Shown in pieces: positions 47,092 to 59,725 of a stretch of 64,000 nucleotides of DNA; the stretch's first letter is position 1, and every line of letters starts with the position of its first letter. The position numbers and the translations under genes are program-made. This DNA is from Medicago truncatula (Eukaryota; Streptophyta; Magnoliopsida; Fabales; Fabaceae), in NCBI RefSeq assembly GCF_003473485.1, contig NC_053048.1, forward strand, positions 30,624,755-30,688,754. The letters run 5' to 3'. Below the pieces are notes generated by a model. The model was not told the DNA's origin, searched no databases, and was given only the letters and a program-made list of their open reading frames with translations.

Positions 47092-50000
47092 ATGTCACTT
47101 TACATTGGTCGTGAGGCTTCCAAGGTTCTTGTCCTTTTCTCTTTCTCTTTCCTTTTCTTTTTTTACAATAAATTTGGCTTTTTTTTTTCTTCCTTTTCAT
47201 CTTTGGTATGTTTTAATTTTTTTTGTGTTAACCTTCTGGCTATACAACACATACACTCCTCCGATTAGCGTGTCGGGTGTCGGATATGTGTCCGACACGA
47301 CACCGAAACATATAATTATTACATTTTCTCAAATTGTTAACTGTGTGTCGGGTGTCGGTGTCCGTATCCGTATCCGTGCTACATAGCGGTCTGGTTACCA
47401 GACAAATGGTAATCCGGCTTATAATTGTTTCATTCGATATAATTTAATTTTAATTTGTGTTTGAATGTTATGATTTGCAGCTATGGAAGAGAGTTTGTGC
47501 AGAAACAACCACAGAAATCAACCTTCTTGTGGAGAATTGGAAGTATCTTCTTGCTGGTTTAGTTTTTCAGGTTTGTATTTTTATATATTTTTTGCCTCTT
47601 TATAATTTTCAGAATTTTTTCATCAATTGTTTAATTTAATGTAATTTAATTGCACTTTGTTTTTTAGTTTTTGTTTTTGATTGTCCTTCTGTGAAAAAGA
47701 ATGGAGATGTTCTTTTGTTTTCATTTTTATGTGTTTTGATATTAAAAGTAGTTATTAAAGTAGTTTTCACATTTGGTTGTGAGAACGTTACTTGAACGTT
47801 ACAAAAAGTTTTTCATTTTCTCTCATGTTGAGTTGGCAACTTTTGAGATTTCTTACTTTCTATATCAGGAACAAAGTTTTTTAATTTTTTTTGTCTATAA
47901 TGCTAATAGTACTAATCTTTTAGTATGTGTTATTCTGCAACTGTGATGATTTTCATTTGCATTTTATTATGCATACTTAAAATTAGTACATTTATTGTGG
48001 TTTGAATTAAATGATGATTTCTTATATCATCAAATAAGTAACTGAATTCACACATTTATTATAAGCTTAATTACAAATTTATCAACTCTATATATACAGC
48101 TGAATCTATTTGTTTCTCATAATTTATGTTATTGAAAACCTTTAATTATACTATTCAGTTATGAAGTACGACACCGACACCGACATTGACACATCGACAC
48201 GGATAGTAATTTGAGAAAATGACATAATTCAGTGTAATCATAGGTGTTGTGTCGGTGTCGGATACCGATGCGTGTCCGACACCGGGATACACCTACACCT
48301 AATCCGTGGAGTGTCCGTGCTTCATAGCTATTAAGTGTTTCAGAAAAGGATAAGAAATAAGATTTGGCAATTTTTTGATACATATTTTTTGCAGCTTGTG
48401 TATGTATAATACTAGTACATTATTATGATTATACTGTTTAAGTTGACATAGTTTTTGTTGTTCATGTATCAATCATCAATGAAATCTACTAAATCAATAT
48501 TGAAACTGTTTGCATACAGTATATTCATGGTTTGGCTGCACGAGGAGTTCATTATTTACATAGGCCTGGCCCTACATTACAGGATCTTGGATTCATGCTT
48601 CTTCCGGTTAGTTATTTTCACCTCTTTCTCTATTCAAAAAAATGTCTTTCATAAGATTGTCTTTTGATTTTTGATTTTGATGTTTGTGGCTTTTACAGGA
48701 GCTTGGCCAAGAAAGAGCTTACATTAGTGAATCTTTGTTTACAGTTATCTTTTTATCATTTTTCCTTGTAAGAATTCTCAACTTTCACTCATTTGCTTCT
48801 ATAAAGTTTCATAGTTTTATTGAAGTTTTAATGATTTATGATTTGAAATTTGTGCTTTTGCAGTGGACTTTTCATCCTTTCATATTCAAGACCAAAAAGA
48901 TCTACACAGTTCTAATATGGTGCAGGGTTCTAGCTTTCTTAGTTGTAAGTTTTCATAAAAACTATCTAAATTAAATTTGCGATGTTTAGCGTTAAAAATT
49001 TAATTACCCTTTGTTGTCAACAAGGGTAATGTTAATTATTAAAGTGACAATGTCATGAATTTTACAGTAACATAAGTGAGCTGATATAAATGATCTGGGA
49101 AGTGACTCCTGTATCGATCATAGAATCGCAATTCACTTTTTTCATTTAGTGTAGTGAGCAGAGTCAATTCATGGCCATGTAATATTTCGGGTCGATTTAA
49201 TAACCTATTGGATATGTATGCAATATGTGTTGCTTCTAAAAATTCTGGCTCCTCTGTTGTAAACTGCAGGCTTCTCAAGCTCTTCGAATAGTGACATTTT
49301 ATTCAACGCAGCTTCCCGGTCCAAACTACCATTGCCGCGAGGTATTATTACCTTCTTTTTTGTCACTTGCAGTTTAAATGTTGATTTTCTTTGAGGGATA
49401 AATGACATTTCTGCATAGATTTTTCTCATTTAAAGATTTTTTTAACTTAACAAGACTTGTTGTATTATGCAGGGATCTCCGCTTGCGACACTGCCTCATC
49501 CGAAAAGTGTGGCTGAAGTCCTCTTGATTAATTGTTAGTATTCTTTTGTTTCAGAGTTGTCTTAGCTTCAATGCCACTGTTGTTGTTTTGGTGCTCATTT
49601 GGTTTTTCCCCATGCAGTTCCTCACGGCGTGATATATGGATGTGGCGATTTGATATTTTCATCACACATGATTTTTACTCTAGTCTTTGTTAACACATAC
49701 CAGAGATATGGCACAAAGAGGTGAATTTTGCTCCTAAGTTTTTTTTATACGAGTTTTGCATCGTTTGTTCTTCATTGTCTTACTGTGAATATTTTTGAAC
49801 TGCCGCAGGTGCATAAAGCAGCTAGGATGGGCTCTTACTGTCATTCAGAGTTTTCTGATAGTAGCATCTCGCAAACATTACACAGTTGACGTAGTTGTTG
49901 CTTGGTAAGAAGAATTTTCTCACTTGTTATGGTAAAATTGGAGCAAATCATCAATTTTGCAGAGATCGGTTTCTAAATTAGTGAAATTTCAAAGTGATCA

Positions 50001-51096
50001 ATGAAATTGTGAATCATCAATCATAGTCCCCTCCAAGACAATTTTAGAGACTAAATTGACCGACACAAAAGATTTAACGTGATTGAGGATTTTCAATTTG
50101 AAGTTCACTTTAGACTTCCATTAATTTCACAAACCAAATTACCTGAAAAAAGTTGTGGTCCATGTCCTTTTTAATTTTTGTTTTTAACACAACATTTGGA
50201 TCCTTGCAGGTATACTGTTAACTTGGTGGTATTTTTTGTTGAGAAGAAATTACAAGGTTTGTATTGTACATAAAGACATATTTATTATACTATGGTTCTG
50301 TCATATAGTATTTGCAATTGTGTGCTAACCTAGTTATTCTACAACAACAGAAATGCCAGACAGGACAGCTGCAACACTGTTGATACCATTAAGCACCAAA
50401 GACAACAAAGATGGCAGAAACAAAGAAGAGAACCACAAGCTGTTAAATGGCAATACCGTTGATCCTTCAGATTGGGTATAATAATCAATCTCTACTTGTC
50501 TATTTTTGTCTTTTTTCTTTTTGAGTAAATATGTTTTAGTCCCGTAAAAACGCACTTTAGTCCCTTAAAAAAATATCAATTTTATGAGTGTTTCTTTCCG
50601 TGTCAAAACACCTATAGACGTGCGTCTGCTAGAAGTAAGGATTAGTAGCTTCTCTAATTCATGGCTAAATTAAACATCGCGGTTTTGCTTTTGTCGTGGT
50701 TTCCAAAACGTGGATCTAAACACACTATTAGTCCTTCTATCGAAATAAATATTTCTTTGGTAAACTTTCGGCAAAACCATCGAAAGACCTAAATATTGAC
50801 TTAGTAGTCTCTTGCTGCATTAAGACAAGCATAAAACCTTTAAAATTACAGTGTTAAATTTGAAAAAAAATGACTAAATCCACTGAAATTGTTTAAATTG
50901 TATTTTTTTTTTTATAAATCCACACCTTTACAATTCAATTACTCATTTCTTTTTGCTAAAGTCATGTCACTGTCTTATGATATGGACCTAACATTGTTAT
51001 TGTCACTTTGTTCAGAGACAGAGAACTCAAGCAAATGGAAAGATTCTGGAAGATGGCCATGCACACCATGCTGACTCTGCTAAGAATGGTGCATAG
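47092..51096 (+). CDS. IPCS: Inositol phosphorylceramide synthase (12 exons)
   Basis: Exons: 47092-47124, 47481-47570, 48520-48606, 48699-48767, 48864-48944, 49270-49341, 49473-49533, 49618-49720, 49809-49904, 50210-50256, 50351-50475, 51016-51096. All introns are GT-AG and the frame is continuous, giving 314 residues, against ~305 in the Arabidopsis ERH1/IPCS family. The enzyme moves inositol phosphate from phosphatidylinositol to ceramide in the Golgi. It is a multi-pass membrane protein of the lipid phosphatase/sphingomyelin synthase fold. The catalytic triad is visible as H181 in [10 protein letters not shown] and H222/D226 in [12 protein letters not shown]. Other family landmarks are [21 protein letters not shown] (broken here by position 42-66), TFHPFI-KTKKIYT and [15 protein letters not shown]. 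The C-terminal tail is hydrophilic (NHKLLNGN). An in-frame ATG at 46987 could add 35 Ser-rich residues. Confidence 0.95.
47250..47387. mobile_element. MITE-like gtgtcgg repeat in IPC synthase intron 1
   Basis: Rich in gtgtcggtgtccg-type runs, with cattttctcaaatt in the middle and gtgctacatagc at the right end. It corresponds, inverted, to 48159-48329. Confidence 0.5.
48159..48329. mobile_element. MITE-like gtgtcgg repeat in IPC synthase intron 2
   Basis: The ends tatgaagtacgacaccgac and gtgtccgtgcttcatagc are inverted. Its core aatttgagaaaatg is the inverse of the core in the intron 1 copy. It is not coding; the open frame at 48383-48159 is an artefact of this repeat. Confidence 0.6.
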
Positions 51097-53348
51097 AAAA
51101 AAGAGCTTTTTCTACAAATTGGATTGGATCTTCTGCTGCAACATTGTGTCCTTGAGAAGCTGCAACCTTCAATTAGTTGAATTTTTTAACTTGGAAATAT
51201 TAGTAGCCTGATTGATCTATTTAAGCACATTGTAACTGGGTTGTGTGCTTCTTCTTTTAACAATATTGTAGCTTTGGTTGGTCCATTGTCATTGTTTCAT
51301 TGTTTAGCTTCAGCAGGTGCTGTAGAAAATTTTCCAATTCATATTGCATCAAAAGTTTCAATGTGTATAGTCTTTTTGGTTACTATTTTTTTGGTGTTTT
51401 TATCTCTATTATCCTTGTTCCATGTTGAGGAAATTCTCAGTAAAATATGATAAGCCTTTTTTTTTTTATGGTAAAATCAAATCACTTTCAAAATGAAAAT
51501 ATAAATACTTTATGGATCCCACCACCTCTAATTTTTCTTGAAGGGAAAGGGTAAAATAGTTGATATTTCTCTTGAAATAACTTTGGCAGCCTTAACTATT
51601 TTTTGGTGTAAATTGGGTATCCTCTGTGTGCAATTGCAGAGACTAATCCCTCAAGTATTGTCGAACCTAAATGGGCGGCAAACTCTCCCTAAAAGTTTTA
51701 ATGCTCTTGCAAGCTCAAGACTGGATTCGAACCCAGGACCTTAGTTAAGTAGACATGTTCCCTCTGTAAACGCTCTTGAATACAACCTTATTTATTTTTT
51801 TTGACAACCTTCAATTTAATTTTAATAATTGGATATTTCTGCCGGAGCAATGATCATTTGGATAAGTCAATAATTGATTAAGTGGATAAGCCAAAACTTG
51901 AGTTTTTTTTTTTTGAAGAATGGCCAAAAATTAGAGTTAAAATGCTCTTTATTAGCAAAAAAAAAACAAATTATGAATTAAGAGAAATGCTTGCAACACA
52001 TTGATTTTACCCAATAAAAGAGTAAGTGCTAGACAAAGTGCTTAAAAGAGAGTGTTGCTAGTATTAATCAACAGTGAATTATTGGTAAGCAAGTCAATAG
52101 TGAATTTGAGAGAAAAACTATTACTCTTCTTACACTGGTTGTTGAGAGTGAAAAGGACATTCTCAGTAATGAGAAGCTTCTTAATGTGTAAGGACTAGCT
52201 TATTTATGAACCATGCCTTAATACTCATTGTTGGAAGGTACATTGCCTAAAATGATGAATTTGGCTTTTATCATAAGCTAAAGAAACTCGCATAATTTCT
52301 TGAATTGAAATGGTAATCAGTGACGCCAACAAGCACATGCTTAAGGACAAATAATAATAACAATGGTTTGAATTGTCCCAATCTTTGTGCCTCAAATAAT
52401 ATTCCATATTTTGAAGTTCAAAATTTCTCCAAGGTTTCCGTTTTTAAGACAGACCAGTCACATGCATCTTGTACTACTTTTCACATGGACCATAGACTTA
52501 TTGTGACCTGTATATTTCCTCATATTAAACACCTGGTCTAATCATATAGGGTGTATTTATTATGGGGTACAATATATTAACCATGAATTGGTTGGTGTTT
52601 TGAGAATGAGAAATGTTAACCGGTTCCTCCTAGAGTATTTGTTAAACATCTTAAATAATACTACTTCTGATTATATTTATAAGAGAAATTTGCGTCAATA
52701 AAAAGTTAATGCATCTGACTAAATTCCTTAATCAGATATATCAATTTTTGTTGATCCAAATTTTTCTTATAATTAAAACCGGAAGTAGTATGTTTTTATA
52801 AAAACTTGTGTATTCGATGCGGTAAATATATCATTGTTGACTTGAACATGAAATGAATAATTATTTATTTTCTTACTATATTTAAATTTTTGAATGTTTT
52901 TAATTTAAAATTCTTAAAATGTGTTCTCAAGACCTTCATTAACGATATTTATTTTAAGCTTGTGTCCAATTAAAGTGTACAACCTCATAATTATAGCTAT
53001 TTTTTCACCTATAAGGCGTGCGGTATTTGTTGCATAATTAATTAAAGCCTATAATGGTGTCACTATTATTGGTTCATATTTGCACAATTGATAGGGAAAA
53101 TAGATCCCAGCTATTTATGGGGTGCTTTAATCAATTCAATTTGAATCTTATAGTCAAATTCAAATTTTAAATAGATTAGACACTAATATTAGTGGACTTT
53201 CTTTTTAGTTGTTCTCTCTTCTCTCACGGACACTCATATAGGTAAAAGAACATAAAAACAACAAAGTCAAATTGAATTGCTCACTAGATACAAAACATGG
53301 GCAGACAAATATTTTACTTTATAGATTTTCTTAAGAAAAATATCTAAC
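51097..53348. other. IPC synthase 3' UTR and gene-free DNA
   Basis: The 3' UTR probably ends near 51230-51460 (candidate aaaatatgataag near 51440). At 51640-51750 the sequence ggattcgaacccaggacc, inverted, resembles a tRNA B box and may be a decayed retroposon. No gene is seen. Confidence 0.4.
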
Positions 53349-53639
53349 TATCACTCCATCCGTTTTAAAATGAGTGTCGTTTTAGGAAAAAAAAAATTGT
53401 TTTAAAATAAATGTCGTTTTCAGTTTCCAATGCAATAATAACTTTTTCTTTTCAATGTACCCTTCAATTAATACTATGTTACACTACTTCCGAAGGATTA
53501 TTTTTTCTTTAATAAAAAACAAAACAATAGTTGATTAGGATAATTTGGTAAAATTGCTATGACATTTGACTACTTTATTCCATTCTTTAATGTGGGTACA
53601 ATTGGGTAAAGCGACACTCATTTTAAAACGGAGGGAGTA
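53349..53639. mobile_element. Stowaway-like MITE, ~290 bp
   Basis: The ends cactccatccgttttaaaat and its inverse (attttaaaacggagggagta) match over about 28 bp apart from one or two bases, and lie between TA dinucleotides. The interior repeats aataaatgtcgttttcag-type sequence near the left end. Confidence 0.8.
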
Positions 53640-56600
53640 TATCTTAAGGGTTCATAGAAAATTTCCCTTATGATTTGATAAAGGAGATATGTGTGTTATT
53701 TCACTTTGAAAATTGTGACTAGCCTAGGAAATCATCAGTTGCCCTTGACAACAATTTTGGAACTCAAATCTATTCCAATGGAGGTCTCTCCAACTCATAT
53801 TTCTTAGTATGTGTTTGTTAGCACGTTTAGTTGGACGTGGCCGCACGTTAGGCAGAAGGTTGAATGTATAGCTTCTTGAAATAGTGGTGAAAATAGCCTC
53901 AGGATGCGATAATTGCATATTGGACGTACAACCAAACATGTGCTTAGACAATGTTTGGTTTGGCGGCCGATGGAGTTTTCGGCGTTGGAATGGATTGACA
54001 ATGTTTGGTTTGGCGGCCGATGGAGTATTCTGCGTTGGAATGGATTAACACTGTATGGTCAATTGAATATCCAATTTGTACCTTTAAAATATCATAGCCA
54101 AATTATGCTTTAAGCTTCTAGGGACGCAAGAAAAGCAGAATAACGTGGTATCAAACATGCACTTAATATCTTTTATATCTTCATATTTCGAACATCTTCT
54201 CATTCATTCTCTTTGTCTTTGCTCTCTCACTCTTAGTTGTCACTTATCACAACGTTTTTCCTATTGTTTTTTGTTACTTATATCCTCTATGTACAATTTA
54301 AAACTTTGGCAGCTGTATGAGCCAGTGAAAATGGGTTGTGCAAGCTGGGTATGAACTATATAGTGCTCTTTTAGCATAGCATGAGTCCAAAGCAAATTAG
54401 ATAAGGTTTTTCAAATTATTCCAGTCTTATTTGAATTCCACCTAAAAGAATAATTGGAAATCCACCTAATTGATGTCCATGTATGAGTTGTTTATTGTAC
54501 AAGTATGCATAAAATACTCGATATATATTCTCAAGAATTGTTGAATGACAAACTTTGTTTCATTATCTTCTTTTGAAGATACCAATTGTAATTACATAGA
54601 ACTTTTTCTAACAAAAAATTGTAATTACTTAATTAGTAGTGGAAAGGGAAGGTTGTCTTTCTTGAGGCTTTTAGGTGAAGACAAATATCTATGGTGAGTC
54701 AATGTTTAAAAATTGTTTGAAACTCTAACAACGACGTATGTCGTTCGCAATCGTAAGTAGAAGTGTTTTTGGCCTCGTATAAAAAAGGTAAGTAGAAGCT
54801 AATTATGACATTACACATCTCCCCGACCAATTATGATTCAATCGATGCTAAACCATCAACAACAAAAAAAAAACAAATATTTGTGCTTCAAAATTACTTA
54901 TATTTATTTTCTCATGTTTTTACAAAATCAACATTGACTAGGTGATTATCTCAATTGTAACGACACCAATGACCGTGAACTTTTCTTTAATGTTGACGAT
55001 TGTCGCCAATGTTATACACGATTTTCAAACATCAATCTAAAGTAATGTTTAAAATGTTCACTTAACAATTGTCTTCATTTTAATAATATTAAAATGTTCG
55101 AGATGTTATAGTATTTGATTTTTCTAAAAAATAATTTTTAATTTTAAAATTCTTAAAGAGTGTCCTCGTGATATTCTAACATGACCTTAATAATTAAGCT
55201 GCATAAAATTCCCAAGAATCATGTATGTAATATTGGAGATCATGTCCCACACATGCATATGAACGATGCCATTGAGAAAAAGGTGCAGGCTAGCGGATTT
55301 TAAGCTGGAAAAGTTAGTCAATGCAGAAAAGAGAACATATTAATATTGTGGCATAAACGTGCACACACAAACACACTTGAAGAGAGACCAAGAGGGACAG
55401 AGTGCAATTATAAGAAGATATATTAGTGATTCAAAACCATCATTGTGACATGCCTATACAACCCAATTAACGAACACTTCTATATATCCAATTCTTTTCT
55501 CTAATTATTACGAAGGTCCTTTTGATCTTTATAGTGGGCGTGTAAAGAATAATATCAACTATATGACCAAAAAAAATTAAGAAGAGTAATACCAACTCTT
55601 ACTTATGCCATTGACTAATTTCATTTTGAGCTTTTGCTTTCAATAAATAAAAATTTCTCTTCTCACTTTCCGAATTTCTCCTGAACTTATCCGACTGCCG
55701 TTCGGGTCTTTAGGGGCAGTTAAATGCCGTTAGACACATATTATAGCGGTTCAATTACTTTTTAAATCGGTTTAACCGATCTTAAAAGTGTAGAACGACA
55801 CTTAATTGCAGTTGGAGAGTCGAATGAAAGTTAATTGCTCCTGGGCCAATGACAGTTGGACAAAAGAGAAATTTGAAAATTGATAAGAGTATTTTTTCAA
55901 TAAGTTAATAGGTTCAATTATCAGATTTTGGTTATGTGCCCTAATATATATTTCTTTTTACCCTTATTGTGTTATTTTTGTTGGGAAATTATAAAATTCC
56001 ACACTAGACAAAGAAAGACAAGTAAAAGTGTATGTAGTATAGATGCATGAAGTACAATAGGTTTGGACATTTTGGAGTATGATTGAAAACTAACTAACAT
56101 AGTTTGATTTGAGGGAGAATGTTTGAAATCAATTTAGGAGGGTGGTTAACACACACACCTTATGGTCCAATTATTGATCATTTCATAGATCTAAAAAATT
56201 GCTGTTGGAGTCTTATTTTAAATCATTCTTTACATGAAAAAAAGAAATGTTTGTGCAAATTGGTTAACTAAGGTACCAGCATTGATTAAAGCGACCATGT
56301 TTGACCCCATTGTCCTCTCGTGGTGTTTATCCTCATCTCTTTTAATTGTTGTTATGAGATTTAAAAGAATCATATAGTAGTTTCTTGCTGTTCCTTGTTT
56401 ATCTATTATCACTCAAATGAGAGTGTTTGATTTTTTTTGATTTTTTTTTTTGCATAGAAAAACATTGAATTTTTAAATTTCTTTGCAAGAAAAACAAGAT
56501 GTTAGTTTTCTCACTTCCCAAATTTCTCTTTTTTTTTTCTTTCATATTTTTCTTCTTTCAATTGACGTTGGCCGAACGACACTTAATTGTCGTTTGACTT

Positions 56601-56789
56601 TTAAGCGGTAGTTAAGTGTTGTTCAACACTTTTAGAATTGATTTAACATATTTTAAAAGTTTTTCGAACAACAGTTAACTGCCGTTGGAGATAAATAAGT
56701 AATTTCAGGGGCGACGGAAATTTTTTTGAAAGCCTAAAGAGTGACTTTGGAAAATTTTGTACTCGACCCATATCAAGGCCCGCTATAGT
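53640..56789. other. Gene-free AT-rich DNA
   Basis: It holds a 50-bp tandem repeat at 53947-54046. From about 55680 there is a set of short motifs related to gttaactgccgttgg, continuing into the foldback element at 56790. No coding sequence is supported. Confidence 0.4.
53947..54046. repeat. 50-bp tandem duplication
   Basis: Two units starting gacaatgtttggtttggcgg at 53947 and 53997 differ at about three positions. Confidence 0.9.
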
Positions 56790-57620
56790 TTTTGAAAATG
56801 CTTTTCTCATATGTGTTTTTTCTTAAAAACACATGGAAAATAGATTTTTTCCCTCTACAATAGTTAACTACCGTTCGATCTTTTTGGCTGTAGTTAACTA
56901 CCACTTAGCCAGCTGCAGTTGGTTCAACTGCAATTCCTGGCGGAGCATCAATTGAGATTTTGCACGTTTCGGTCAAAAAATTAAAATAAATCGAGGATTA
57001 TTCGGAATTTGAGTGAACTTTGCAAATCCTTTATTTGTATTTTTATCGAGGTGTCTGTAAAGTTTCGTATCATTCCGATCAAGTCTCGATTTATTTTGAT
57101 TTTTCAAGCGAACTGCACAAAATCATAATTTTTTTCCAAGTGCGCGTCTGGTAAATTGTCCTAGAGGTTAAATTTTTTCACGATTTTTCGCACGCAAGTT
57201 TAGTAAAAAAAAACAACATACCCCACAAAAAAAATGAATTTTCCTACAAGGGATGAACTAAATACAAATTTTTAACGCCCCTAAAACTCAAAACACCAAA
57301 ACATCTACCTAAAAATCGAATTTTGAGCAGTTTGTTTTGCAGAAACCTCTATAAAAATATATATACAGGATCTGTAAAGTTTTGCAGCATTCTAAATAAG
57401 TCTTGATTTATTTTGATTTTTAAACTTAAACGTGCAAAATCACAATTAATGCTCTGCAAGTAAGTGCAGCCGAGCCAACTGCAATTAATTGTAGCTGGTT
57501 CACTGGTAGTTAAACACAACCAAAAAGACCGATTAACTACCGTTTAAGGCAAAAACATATTTTCCATGTGTTTTTTTAAGAAAAAATATGTGAAAAAAGC
57601 AATTTTCATAGTTTTTTTTT
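56790..57620. mobile_element. Foldback element with ~215-bp inverted arms
   Basis: The left arm (about 56790-57005) and right arm (57405-57620) are inverted, diverged copies. Shared blocks include aaaacacatggaaaata, gttaactaccgtt and gattttgcacgttt. The middle also holds a direct repeat: ctgtaaagtttcgtatcatt near 57055 and ctgtaaagttttgcagcatt near 57370. No coding sequence was found. Confidence 0.6.
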
Positions 57621-59144
57621 AGGGGAAGGCCCACTATTGTTTGTATTCTTGAAAGAAGTCTTCTTGAATATCACAAATGTAAAAGCTAGCCCAGGTCTTG
57701 TGTTAGCAATAATCCAAAAAGTTCCTAATATATGTCATAAAATATTTAATCTCAGAGGTTTTATGAATTGCCTAATGCTCCTCCAGTTGATGAAATACAA
57801 ATATTGTAGATTTGGTATACTCAGTGTTGGAGGGTCACACACAGTGCTAGTTATGGTTGCAGTTATTTAATTAAAATAAATTAATCTTTCGGCCAAAAAA
57901 TTGTTCCCTACTCTCAATTTAATCCTTAATGCAGAGTTTGACAAAATCACATCATGTCACCATGATTTTGACAAACTACAATTTGTGTTTCAACAAAATC
58001 ACGGTGTTTCCTTAATTTTTTCAAACCCACCAGGATTCTAAACAAAACATCCACTTAATAAACTCAACGACTGAATTGTATGTGTCTTGTAAGTGAGGTA
58101 TATATTTTATAGGACCAAATACTATTGTACCCGGGTACTAATTTTTTTATGGTAGTGACAATGCCATGTTTAATGAATATGAAAAATGTCATAACCTACT
58201 AGAACATGTGTCTCGCTCGTACAATACATTATTCAAACTCCATAGTTAATTCTGCTTGCTGTGGAAATTGCAACCTTCCATTCAATTGAGGATCAGTCAG
58301 ATGCATCAGACCTTAAATATGAAGAAGCATGGAGGTATTAGTTTAGGAGTTAAGGACTTTGTCAGTGATAATGCCATTAAGTGGTAAATTTGAGTAAGTA
58401 CAATTTTCAAGTACCAATGCTCAAATTGTTCGTAGTGGTTTCAAAGACGTAGAAGTGTCACATATGATTTATGGTGGTTCGATATTTGAACTGGACAAAT
58501 TCTATGATGCACAAGTGAGATATGTCTTGCATCATGCACAAGCTACTTTTCATCGTTAGATCAATAAATCTCACCATTAAATTAAATGAAATATAATACG
58601 ACTTTTTTGATCAAAGAAAGGAAAATATATTTGTGAATGGATGGTGCAAGACCATTTTAATTGTGCATTTTTGACGAAGTCTTTGAACTGACATCACAAT
58701 CTTTTAGTAGAAAGTTTCACAGTGCTTCACATTCTCACAACCAACGCAAAGACATGATCTATATATGTTGATTAAAAAATAATAAGAGAAAACAATATAA
58801 ATTTGGTTCAATAGCTATATTATGATGATCTTTCGCAATAACTAGCAGTATGCTTAGAAAATGGGGTTTAAGGAAATACATATAAACCAAACCCATTAAA
58901 AAGATTAAACAAGAAAATCTAGAAGACCAATCCTTAGACAACAAAAAGAGAAAGGTTTAATGATTGAGATTTTCATTACTCTCCATCGAGTGAAAATTTC
59001 CATAATAGAGATGATTCATCCTTTATAGTTCCTTGGCCTACCTTTATGTACGGTCATGAAATTATGGTCTATTTGCACCCATGTGGTCCATGAAAGCAAA
59101 TAATTTAGACTCAAATACTTACAAGTTAACAAGTCTCCACCATA
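57621..59144. other. Gene-free intergenic DNA
   Basis: The open frame at 57637-57870 has no recognisable domain. An accgtgatttt-type motif repeats near 57946-58010. Nothing else is seen. Confidence 0.4.
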
Positions 59145-59725
59145 CAAATGTTGGAATTCTGCTCTTCCCCAGCATATTTCGCTCGTACCCTGCAGCCATG
59201 CCAAATATACCCTTGCACACCTTAAGTAACGTTGCGCTACTTAACTCACGCACCACAAGTTAAGTCACGCAGTGTTACTGTTTTCGTACAAAACTCATCA
59301 GTCCAAACTCCAAGCACCATTTTCTTTCCCTCCACCTTCAAAAACCCAAAAAGTGCGAATTTTTTGGTCAAAATCCTCATCCCAAATCATTGCAAATCGT
59401 CATGAAGCAAGTTTCTACGCTCATCAAGCACCAAATATCAGGTATTGTATCATCAAAACTCATCTCATTTTGCTGATTTTTGTGCTTGGTTCGTCTGGTT
59501 TTCGTAGGCAATAGGACAAAGTGTGCAAGTTAACTTGTGCAAGTGGTAAAGGCTACGTGACTTAAGTGACGTAAGTGTTAAAGTGTTGCGTGACTTAAGT
59601 CATGCCACTGTGCAGTCCTGTTTTTTGAATTTTTTGTGCCACTTTTGTTCTTGGTTAGCTTGTTCCATAAGTAATTTATTTATTCTTCCTTTGTAAATTT
59701 TTTTATTCAATAGATATATAGTGAG

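Noticed and set aside
46599..47386. Several overlapping frames ahead of the IPC synthase
   Set aside because: They lie in the pyrimidine-rich leader and the gtgtcgg MITE and change frame at every low-complexity tract. Only the frame joining 46987-47124 continues the gene.
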